Assembly (NCBI GenBank): GCA_964478425.1 | Contig: CAYZIB010000023.1 | Span: 1-13,413 of the forward strand | Reading direction: 5' to 3' | Length of the DNA stretch: 13,413 nt | Source of the DNA: CAYZIB01 sp964478425 | GTDB taxonomy: Bacteria; Bacillota_I; Bacilli_A; Acholeplasmatales; WRBM01 | Part shown: positions 1 through 5,937 of the stretch, piece after piece | Layout: each line of letters opens with the position of its first letter | How positions within the stretch are numbered: position 1 is the first letter of the stretch | Translations under genes and position numbers: made by a program | The notes under the pieces: model-generated | What the model saw: only the letters and a program-made list of their open reading frames with translations | Databases searched by the model: none | What the model was told of the DNA's origin: nothing

Positions 1-6
1 ATATTC

Positions 7-20
7 AGTTTTCAAAGACC
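7..20 (-). promoter_or_regulatory. boxA-like antitermination element of an rRNA operon leader
   Basis: Read on the minus strand the sequence is GGTCTTTGAAAACT, followed by GAATAT to the window edge. This matches the boxA element (CTTTGAAAACT) found in Bacillus-type rRNA leaders and 16S-23S spacers, where it supports Nus-dependent antitermination. It lies about 40 bases downstream of a strong promoter on the same strand. A short GC-rich inverted repeat, GCGC at 47-50 and 32-35 with an 11-base loop, precedes it and may be a boxB-like hairpin. The rRNA genes themselves would lie left of position 1 and are not visible, so the assignment rests on motif and spacing. Confidence 0.65.
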
Positions 21-56
21 TAATTTTCTTTGCGCATTTCATCAACGCGCTTTTTC

Positions 57-84
57 ATTATATCACTCATAATGATTTTGTCAA
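57..84 (-). promoter_or_regulatory. Strong sigma-A promoter, probably for an rRNA operon leaving the window leftward
   Basis: On the minus strand a perfect -35 TTGACA (84-79) and a perfect -10 TATAAT (62-57) are separated by 16 bases. It is the best promoter match in the window. The transcript would start near position 50 and immediately carry a GC-rich hairpin and a boxA-like element. That arrangement is typical of rRNA operons and not of a protein gene. Confidence 0.8.
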
Positions 85-109
85 CATATTTTTTTTATTT
101 TTTTTAAAA

Positions 110-194
110 TGGTGGAAGGGGACGGATTCGAACCATCGAACTCATAGAGAGCAGATTTACAGTCTGCCGCGTTTAGCCTCTTCGCTACCCTTCC
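110..194 (-). tRNA. tRNA-Tyr, anticodon GUA, CCA end encoded
   Basis: The minus strand reads as a class II tRNA with acceptor arms GGAAGGG (194-188) and CCCTTCC (120-114), discriminator A at 113 and an encoded CCA at 112-110. The anticodon stem GCAGA/TCTGC encloses the loop CTGTAAA, giving anticodon GTA at 160-158. A long variable arm and the T-arm sequence GGTTCGAATCC are present, as expected for bacterial tRNA-Tyr. It follows the DUF951 gene in the same direction with its own weak promoter. No terminator hairpin separates it from the rRNA-type promoter that begins 25 bases further on, so the tRNA may be read through into the rRNA operon. Confidence 0.97.
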
Positions 195-211
195 AAATGA
201 TGCTTTTTCAT

Positions 212-238
212 TTTATACTATTATTTATTAAAAATCAA
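212..238 (-). promoter_or_regulatory. Probable promoter of tRNA-Tyr
   Basis: Minus-strand TTGATT (238-233) and TATAAA (217-212) are separated by 15 bases, short of the ideal 17. They lie between the DUF951 stop and the tRNA 5' end, placing transcription start about ten bases before the tRNA. AT-rich surroundings make chance matches easy, and read-through from the parB operon is an alternative source of transcript. Confidence 0.45.
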
Positions 239-247
239 GTGTTTTTT

Positions 248-439
248 TTAATTTTCTATAATTTTTTTTATTTTTTTGTCTAATTCTTTTTTTGACAATA
301 GAATTATTCTATTACATCCCAAACATTCTAATTTCAAATCAGCACCAACTCTAACTATTTTCCATTTATTAGAGCCACATACATGATTTTTCTTTGTTTC
401 TATTATGTTATCTAATTTATATATATATACATTATTCAT
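248..439 (-). CDS. DUF951 family small protein (YyzM-like)
   Basis: This is a 63-residue soluble basic protein. The core KKNHVCGSNKWKIVRVGAD followed by LECLGCNR matches the DUF951 family (B. subtilis YyzM), small Firmicutes proteins usually coded next to parB. Its cellular role is not established to my knowledge. His19, Cys21, Cys39 and Cys42 form a CxxC-plus-HxC pattern that could bind zinc; that is inference. The start has a good ribosome site AAGGAG (452-447) seven bases upstream. It lies 25 bases after parB on the same strand with no promoter or terminator between, so it is probably the last protein gene of the mnmG-parB operon. Length is typical of the family. Confidence 0.88.
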   Translation of the reverse strand: MNNVYIYKLDNIIETKKNHVCGSNKWKIVRVGADLKLECLGCNRIILLSKKELDKKIKKIIEN

Positions 440-464
440 TAATATGCTCCTTGATGTTTAATTT

Positions 465-1286
465 TTATAATAATTTTAAAATTATTTCCTTAATCAAATC
501 ATTATTTTCAGATTTTATCAAAATTTTATCATCATTTATTTTAAATTGTACATTATATTTTTCTTTTAAAAGTTTTTCAACTGAACTATATTCACTTTGT
601 TGTTTTTTCCTTTTAATATTGTTATTCTTTTTTTCATTTCTTGTAATATTTTCAATATCTCTTACTGTTAATTCTTCTTTAATTATCCTATCAGCTAATT
701 CATTGATTTTACTTTTATCTTCTAATTTGCTTAAAACACGAGCATGCCCCATTGATATTTTATTATTCAATATCATATCTTTAATATTATCATCTAAATT
801 TAAAAGTCCTAACATATTTGTAATATAACTTCTGCTTTTACCAACTTTAATTGCAACTTCTTTTTGTGTGTAATTCAATTTATCAATAATATTTTTATAT
901 CCAAGAGCTTCTTCAATAGCGGTTAAATCTTCCCTTTGAACATTTTCAATTAAAGCAATTTCTGCCATTTCATTTTCAGAATAATCCCTTATAATTGCTG
1001 GTATTGTTTCTAAATTCAACAATTTAGAAGCTCTAAATCTTCTTTCTCCTGAAATTAAAATATATCTTTCATCTTTTTTCTTAAGAATTATCGGTTGAAA
1101 AACGCCATGTTCTTTTATAGACAACATTAATTCGTGTAATTTAATTTCATCAAACTTTCTTCTTGGTTGATAAGGATTAACATCAATTTTAGATAATTCT
1201 ATTTCTACTACAACTTCTCCTTCTAAAATTTGATCTAACTTATTTTCATCAAATAATTCTTTCAATCCTCTTCCTAAATTACTCAT
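465..1286 (-). CDS. parB: Chromosome partitioning protein ParB (Spo0J type)
   Basis: This 273-residue protein belongs to the ParB/Spo0J family of DNA-sliding CTPases, which load at parS sites near the origin and partner with ParA. It opens with the conserved GRGL (residues 5-8). The CTP-binding domain carries GERRFRA at 80-86 and ENVQRED at 114-120, followed by a helix-turn-helix around 139-162 and GHARVL at 180-185. A Lys/Asn-rich linker (about 217-231) leads to a short C-terminal dimerisation domain. The start overlaps the end of parA by 8 bases, with GGTGATG (1297-1291) as ribosome site inside parA, so translation is probably coupled. Noc is the closest alternative, but the pairing with parA and the GRGL start favour ParB. 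No parS palindrome was seen in this window. Confidence 0.95.
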   Translation of the reverse strand: MSNLGRGLKELFDENKLDQILEGEVVVEIELSKIDVNPYQPRRKFDEIKLHELMLSIKEHGVFQPIILKKKDERYILISGERRFRASKLLNLETIPAIIRDYSENEMAEIALIENVQREDLTAIEEALGYKNIIDKLNYTQKEVAIKVGKSRSYITNMLGLLNLDDNIKDMILNNKISMGHARVLSKLEDKSKINELADRIIKEELTVRDIENITRNEKKNNNIKRKKQQSEYSSVEKLLKEKYNVQFKINDDKILIKSENNDLIKEIILKLL

Positions 1287-2055
1287 TTTTCATCACCAAT
1301 TCTTTCGCTAACGATTTGTATAATTTTGCAGATGCTGCTTTTGGATCATATAAAACTACAGGTTTGCCATGTGCAGGCGCAACTTGTGCTGCAACATTCA
1401 TTGTAATAAATGTTTTAAATACCTTATCTCCAAAATATTCTTTAACTTCATTTACAATTTCCCATCCAGCTTTTGTTCTTTTATCAAGCATAGTTAAAAG
1501 AATCCCTTCAATTGCCAAGTCTTTATTTTCCATTTTTTTAGTGTTTTGCACAATTTTAATTGTATTACATAATTGTGTTAAACCATCTAACGCTAAAAAT
1601 TGACATTGCACAGGAATTAAAACAGAATCTGCTGCATATAATGCATTTAAAGTCATTGTACCTAATGTTGGAGAACAATCAATAAAAATATAATCGTATA
1701 ATTCTTTTTTTTCAGTTATTATATCTCTTAATATGTAGTTTCTTTTTTCATAATCGAAATTATTGAACTCTAATCCAGCTAAATCCATAGTTGCTGGTAA
1801 TATATATAACCCTTTTTTTAATTTGCTTGCAACGATTCCATCATTTATATCACATTTATTTAATAAAACATCATAAATAGAATATTTTAAAATTCCTCTA
1901 TTTATACCCATACATGTTGTTGCACTTCCTTGTGGATCTAAATCTATTAATAAAACTCTTTTGTTCATCATTGCAAGACATGTTGCAAGATTAACACTTG
2001 TTGTAGTTTTACCTACTCCACCTTTCTGATTTGCAACAGCAATTATCTTTCCCAA
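1279..2055 (-). CDS. parA: Chromosome partitioning ATPase ParA (Soj type)
   Basis: This is a 258-residue ParA/Soj ATPase that works with ParB in origin segregation and replication control. It opens MGKIIAVANQ followed by the deviant Walker A KGGVGKTT (11-18). The A' motif is DLDPQG (38-43) and the Walker B region YIFIDCSP (122-129). I chose the TTG at 2055 because it gives the canonical Soj N-terminus and has AAGAGG (2069-2064) 8 bases upstream. An ATG at 2091 would add 12 unconserved residues and overlap yfcE. The loop that reads IPRNVRLSEAPSHGKP in B. subtilis Soj reads ITMNVAAQVAPAHGKP here (217-232), so two arginines are replaced by Met and Ala. The arginine of DxRT (Arg193) is kept. Confidence 0.95.
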   Translation of the reverse strand: MGKIIAVANQKGGVGKTTTSVNLATCLAMMNKRVLLIDLDPQGSATTCMGINRGILKYSIYDVLLNKCDINDGIVASKLKKGLYILPATMDLAGLEFNNFDYEKRNYILRDIITEKKELYDYIFIDCSPTLGTMTLNALYAADSVLIPVQCQFLALDGLTQLCNTIKIVQNTKKMENKDLAIEGILLTMLDKRTKAGWEIVNEVKEYFGDKVFKTFITMNVAAQVAPAHGKPVVLYDPKAASAKLYKSLAKELVMKNE

Positions 2056-2068
2056 AATCAACACCTCT

Positions 2069-2596
2069 TCATATAGTAATTTGTTTTTCAATTTCCAAAT
2101 TAATATTTACTAACTTAATCATTTCTTTTTCTATTTCAATAAAACATCTTGAACTATTTTCTTTTGGTATAGAAATTGATCCTGGATTAGCATAAATTAT
2201 ATTATCTTTTTTTAAAAGTTGCGGTATATGCGTATGTCCAGTTATTATCAAATCATATTTTTCTTTATTTTTTATATTATGATGTCCATGTTCAAAATGA
2301 ATTAATTTTTTTTTATATTTTAAATTATATGCATTTCTGATTTTAAATGATAAAACCATTTGATCTACTTCTGCATCACAATTTCCTTTTACAGCGATTA
2401 TTTTATCTTTATACATATTTAATTTTTCAATACATCCTTTCGGATTATAATTTTTTGGTAAATCATTTCTTGGGCCGTGATATAAAATATCTCCTAAAAT
2501 AATCATTTTTTTATATTGGCCTTGATTAAATATTTCAATCATTTTATTTAAATAATATAAATCTCCATGAATGTCTGAAATTATAAAATACTTCAT
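2069..2596 (-). CDS. yfcE: YfcE-type metallophosphoesterase
   Basis: This is a 175-residue calcineurin-like phosphoesterase of the YfcE/MJ0936 group. All metal-site motifs are present in order: DIHGD (8-12), GDILYHGPRN (36-45), GNCD (71-74) followed by EVDQM, HGH (103-105), GHTH (120-123) and NPGS (137-140). E. coli YfcE hydrolyses artificial phosphodiesters with a divalent metal; its natural substrate is unclear. The ATG at 2596 has an AGGAGG (2608-2603) six bases upstream that overlaps the rsmG stop; an upstream in-frame ATG at 2677 lies within rsmG and lacks family similarity. The stop is 13 bases before parA. It occupies the position where Bacillus has noc. Chromosome partitioning is not implied by the fold, so the link is probably only co-transcription. 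Confidence 0.9.
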   Translation of the reverse strand: MKYFIISDIHGDLYYLNKMIEIFNQGQYKKMIILGDILYHGPRNDLPKNYNPKGCIEKLNMYKDKIIAVKGNCDAEVDQMVLSFKIRNAYNLKYKKKLIHFEHGHHNIKNKEKYDLIITGHTHIPQLLKKDNIIYANPGSISIPKENSSRCFIEIEKEMIKLVNINLEIEKQITI

Positions 2597-2606
2597 ATTT
2601 TTCCTC

Positions 2607-3293
2607 CTATAAAGGATTTTTTTTAATTTTAGAAAATTGGCGTGGATATGCGCTTTTTGAATTTTCTTTTTTTTCAATTAATAAAACATAATTAGTTCTA
2701 TCTAAAATGTTATATTGAAATGTTTTAATATATTTTCCATTTAAAACTTTAATTGCATTTTTTGATTCGTCTAATTCTTTTTGATAATCTTTTCCTTTAT
2801 AAGCTAAAAAATATCCGCCTTTTTTTACAAAAGGCAAGCATAGTTCGGTTAAAATATTTAATCTTGCAACTGCTCTTGCACTTACAAAATCAAATTCATT
2901 TTTCAACTCATATTCTTCAGCTCTACCATGAATTATTGTAACATTTGTTAAACCAATCATTGTTTTTAATTCTTCTAAAAACTTAGTTCTTTTTAACAAT
3001 GAATCTATTATTACAACATTTAAACTTGGAAAACATATTTTAAGTGGAATACTAGGAAAACCCGCTCCACTTCCAACATCTAAAAATGTTTTATTATTAA
3101 AATCTATTATTGATGAAATCATTAACGAATCATAAAAATGTTTAAAATATACTTCTTTTTTATCGGTAATAGCAGTCAAATTATATTTTTCATTTTCTTT
3201 AATTAAAAAATCATAATATAATTCGAATTGTTTTTTTTGCGTTTCTGATAATTCTATATTTATTTCTTTTAATTTTTGAATAAATTCTATCAT
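2607..3293 (-). CDS. rsmG: 16S rRNA (guanine-527-N7)-methyltransferase RsmG (GidB)
   Basis: This 228-residue Rossmann-fold methyltransferase uses S-adenosylmethionine to methylate N7 of G527 in 16S rRNA. Family signatures are NLTAIT (38-43), KHFYDSL (51-57) and the SAM-binding loop DVGSGAGFPSIPLKI (72-86). SARAVA (138-143), AYKGK (164-168) and the C-terminal YPR (216-218) with KIKKNPL also fit. The ATG overlaps the mnmG stop (ATGA), with AGGAG (3304-3300) inside mnmG six bases upstream, a classical coupled arrangement. The order mnmG-rsmG is conserved across many bacteria close to the replication origin. Length and motifs are normal. In other bacteria loss of the enzyme gives low-level streptomycin resistance. 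Confidence 0.97.
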   Translation of the reverse strand: MIEFIQKLKEINIELSETQKKQFELYYDFLIKENEKYNLTAITDKKEVYFKHFYDSLMISSIIDFNNKTFLDVGSGAGFPSIPLKICFPSLNVVIIDSLLKRTKFLEELKTMIGLTNVTIIHGRAEEYELKNEFDFVSARAVARLNILTELCLPFVKKGGYFLAYKGKDYQKELDESKNAIKVLNGKYIKTFQYNILDRTNYVLLIEKKENSKSAYPRQFSKIKKNPL

Positions 3294-5146
3294 TTTTTTC
3301 TCCTAGATTCTAAATATACCATAATAAGGGATATATCACTCGGATTTACTCCACTAATTCTTGAAGCCATTCCTAAATTTTTAGGTTGAACTTTTTTTAA
3401 TTTATCTTTAGCTTCGCTTGCTAAATTATGTATTTCATCATAAGAAAAATCATCTGGAATAACTATTTCATCGATTTTTAATAATTTTTCTGCTTCCTTT
3501 TTTGCTTTTTCAATATATCCATGATATTTAATTTTAATTATTGCTTCTTCAATATAATGGTCCTTAACATCAAGATTTAATAATTCTTTTATAATTTGAT
3601 AATCAATTTCTGGTCTTTTAATAAATTCATAAGCACTAAGACCTTCTTTTAATTCATCGATATTATAAGATTTTAAAATCAAATTATTTTTTTCTGTAGG
3701 AGATATTTTAATTGCTTTAAAATTTTCTATTAAATTTAATATTTCTGTTTGTTTGTTTTGGTATTCTAAATATCTCTTTTCGCTTATTAAGCCATACTTT
3801 TTTCCATATTCAATTAATCTTTCATCAGCATTATCATTTCTTAATAATAATCTGTATTCAGCTCTTGAAGTTAATAATCTATATGGATCCATTACACCTT
3901 TAGTAATCAAATCATCAATTAAAACTCCTATATACGCTTCATCTCTTTTTAAAATAAATGGTTCTTTATTATCAATTTTTAAACTAGCATTAATTGCTGC
4001 CATTAATCCTTGACATGCTGCTTCCTCATAACCACTTGTACCATTAATTTGTCCTGCACAAAATAAATTTTCAATTATTTTTGTTTCTAAATTTGCCTTT
4101 AAATCAAGAGGATTTATAGCATCATATTCAATTGCATAGGCATATTTTAATATTTCTGCATTTTCTAAACCTTCTAACGAATGTACCATTATTTCTTGAA
4201 TATCTATAGGCATTGATGTAGAAAAACCTTGAATATAAGTTTCATTTAACTCTAAACTTTCTGGTTCTAAAAATATTTGATGGCGCTCTTTATCACTAAA
4301 TCTAACAATTTTATCTTCTATTGAAGGGCAATATCTAGGCCCTACACCTTCTACAACTCCACCATACATTGCAGATTTAGATAGATTATTTAAAATGATT
4401 TCATGAGTTTTTTTATTAGTATATGTTAAATAACAAGGAACATTTTTATTTATTCCTTCATTTTTTTCTTCATTTTCAAAACTAAAATAATATAATTTTT
4501 CGTCACCTGGTTCTTTTTTTAATTTAGTAAAATCGATTGAATCAGTTTTTATTCTTGGAGGTGTACCTGTTTTAAGTCTTATTACTTGAAATCCTAATTC
4601 TTTTAAATCTTTACTAATTCCATAAGACGTTTCTTCACCATTTGGACCTTCAAGTTTATATTCATGACCTCTTAAAGTTTTACTATTTAAATAAGTTCCT
4701 GTTGTTAAAATTACAACTTTAGCTCTATATTCTTCATTTTTAATTTTTACGCCTAATATTTTTTTGTTTTCTACAATTAATTTATCAGCATACCCTTCAA
4801 CAACCACTAAATTTTGTTGATTTAAAACAACTTTTTGCATAGCTGTTTTATAAGCAATTTTATCTGATTGTGCTCTTAATGCTCTTACTGCTGGGCCTTT
4901 ACTACTATTTAACATTTTCATTTGAATTTGTGTTTTATCAGCAATTTTTGCCATTTCGCCACCAAGAGCATCAATTTCTCTTACAACAATCCCTTTTGCT
5001 GGTCCTCCAATAGAAGGATTACAAGGCATTTGAGCCATTGAAGTTATTTTTCCTGTTATTAATAAAGTTTTTCTGTTTAATCTTGCTAAGGCTAAGGCAG
5101 CTTCACATCCTGCATGTCCTCCACCTACAACTATTGCATCATACAT
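3290..5146 (-). CDS. mnmG: tRNA uridine-34 5-carboxymethylaminomethyl modification enzyme MnmG (GidA)
   Basis: This is a 618-residue FAD-dependent enzyme that acts with MnmE to install the cmnm5 group on U34 of certain tRNAs. The FAD-binding GGGHAG lies at 8-13 and CNPSIGG at 42-48. GPRYCPSIEDK is at 269-279, GQINGTSGYEEAACQG at 365-380 and DPYRLLTSRAEYRLLLRNDN from 420. The length is typical. I chose the ATG at 5146, giving MYDAIVVGGG; an in-frame ATG at 5161 would add five residues over what looks like the ribosome site (GGATGTGATT). It is the first gene of a six-gene operon and is driven by a promoter at 5201-5173. mnmE, its usual partner and frequent upstream neighbour, is not in the window. 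Confidence 0.97.
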   Translation of the reverse strand: MYDAIVVGGGHAGCEAALALARLNRKTLLITGKITSMAQMPCNPSIGGPAKGIVVREIDALGGEMAKIADKTQIQMKMLNSSKGPAVRALRAQSDKIAYKTAMQKVVLNQQNLVVVEGYADKLIVENKKILGVKIKNEEYRAKVVILTTGTYLNSKTLRGHEYKLEGPNGEETSYGISKDLKELGFQVIRLKTGTPPRIKTDSIDFTKLKKEPGDEKLYYFSFENEEKNEGINKNVPCYLTYTNKKTHEIILNNLSKSAMYGGVVEGVGPRYCPSIEDKIVRFSDKERHQIFLEPESLELNETYIQGFSTSMPIDIQEIMVHSLEGLENAEILKYAYAIEYDAINPLDLKANLETKIIENLFCAGQINGTSGYEEAACQGLMAAINASLKIDNKEPFILKRDEAYIGVLIDDLITKGVMDPYRLLTSRAEYRLLLRNDNADERLIEYGKKYGLISEKRYLEYQNKQTEILNLIENFKAIKISPTEKNNLILKSYNIDELKEGLSAYEFIKRPEIDYQIIKELLNLDVKDHYIEEAIIKIKYHGYIEKAKKEAEKLLKIDEIVIPDDFSYDEIHNLASEAKDKLKKVQPKNLGMASRISGVNPSDISLIMVYLESRRKK

Positions 5147-5172
5147 TTTAATCACATCCAATATAATATATT

Positions 5173-5201
5173 ATTATACTAAAAATATAATTTTGAGTAA
5201 A
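5173..5201 (-). promoter_or_regulatory. Promoter of the mnmG-rsmG-yfcE-parA-parB-DUF951 operon
   Basis: Minus-strand TTTACT (5201-5196) and a perfect TATAAT (5178-5173) are separated by 17 bases, and the -10 ends 26 bases before the mnmG ATG. It is the only convincing promoter on this strand before the close-packed or overlapping gene series that follows. All six genes may therefore depend on it. Confidence 0.7.
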
Positions 5202-5259
5202 TAAAAAAATGTTGATTTAATAAAATTTAGTTATAAAATAAAATTAAAGGATGATTTTC

Positions 5260-5928
5260 ATGAAATATTTAACACTATTTTTTGATTTGATAATTTTTTT
5301 TCTTAGTTTATTTTTATTAGAAAAAAATATTTTAATTACAAATATCAATATAATTTTTCAAATTTTAATTTATTTATATTTATTAACTACAGTTCTACCA
5401 TCTATTATTCCATTTTTTAATAAATCACTTTTTCAAGGAAGACATTTTAAAAAACATTATAAAGAAAACAAATTTGAAATAGATATAAGCACAATAAAAA
5501 AATTAAATAAAAAGGCCTATTTTTGCCTTTTTAGTTGGATTTTTGGAATCATATTATTTGCGTTAATCTATAAATTTTATAATTTAAATTATAATCATGT
5601 TTTTCTTTGCTTTAGTATTATTTTATTATGTGAATGGATCTGTTTATATGTTTTTTGTGTTTTTAAAAAAATTATTAAAACCGGTAAATGTTGTAGTACC
5701 TGTAGAATAAAAAATTATGACAATTTTTTTAGATTTAGCCTTTTAATTTTTATTCCTGGTTTTTTTTCATATTCTTTATTTTTTCTAGGTGTTTTTTCAT
5801 TAATACAATGGGAATATCTATTTTATAAATATCCAAAAAGATTTTTCAATAAAACAAATCAAAATATAAACTGTTATTATTGTAAAAACAATAACATAAA
5901 TTGTAAAAAAAACAAATCAAAAAAATGA
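5260..5928 (+). CDS. Cysteine-rich multi-pass membrane protein of unknown function
   Basis: This is a 222-residue protein with about four or five hydrophobic segments, near 5-20, 28-52, 87-106, 113-134 and 158-182. Cytoplasmic-looking basic stretches lie between, and a hydrophilic, Lys/Asn-rich tail ends it. Cysteines are clustered: CCSTCR at 144-149 after the fourth segment, followed by KNYDNFF, and C205-x2-C208-x6-C215 in the tail. The tail spacing and the CCxxC suggest a metal or iron-sulphur site on one membrane face; this is inference. I recall unannotated Firmicutes membrane proteins with a similar CCxxCRIxNxD block but cannot name a family. The start at 5260 has AAAGG nine bases upstream; the in-frame ATG at 5251 directly abuts AAAGG, too close to serve. 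It diverges from mnmG and has only a weak TATAAA-type promoter. The TGA stop lies inside the terminator stem. Confidence 0.8.
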   Translation: MKYLTLFFDLIIFFLSLFLLEKNILITNINIIFQILIYLYLLTTVLPSIIPFFNKSLFQGRHFKKHYKENKFEIDISTIKKLNKKAYFCLFSWIFGIILFALIYKFYNLNYNHVFLCFSIILLCEWICLYVFCVFKKIIKTGKCCSTCRIKNYDNFFRFSLLIFIPGFFSYSLFFLGVFSLIQWEYLFYKYPKRFFNKTNQNINCYYCKNNNINCKKNKSKK

Positions 5929-5937
5929 TTTGTTTTT
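5908..5937. terminator. Bidirectional rho-independent terminator between converging genes
   Basis: A 12-base perfect inverted repeat, with arms 5908-5919 and 5926-5937, encloses a loop of six A. It carries a T-rich tract on the right for the plus strand and an A-tract on the left, which is a U-tract for minus transcripts. It contains the stop of the membrane-protein gene (5926-5928) and the last bases of the transketolase stop. The stem is AT-rich with only two G-C pairs, so strength is uncertain. Confidence 0.75.

Noticed and set aside
19..57. Twelve-codon minus-strand frame starting at the ATG beside the -10 box
   Set aside because: The ATG overlaps the promoter -10 and would lie upstream of the transcription start, with no ribosome site. 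The rRNA leader explanation is better.
394..828. Plus-strand open frame of 144 codons
   Set aside because: It lies antisense to parB and the DUF951 gene, is Phe/Leu/Ser-rich as AT-rich antisense frames are, and has no conserved motif.
1316..1603. Plus-strand open frame over parA
   Set aside because: It is antisense to strongly conserved ParA coding sequence, without family similarity.
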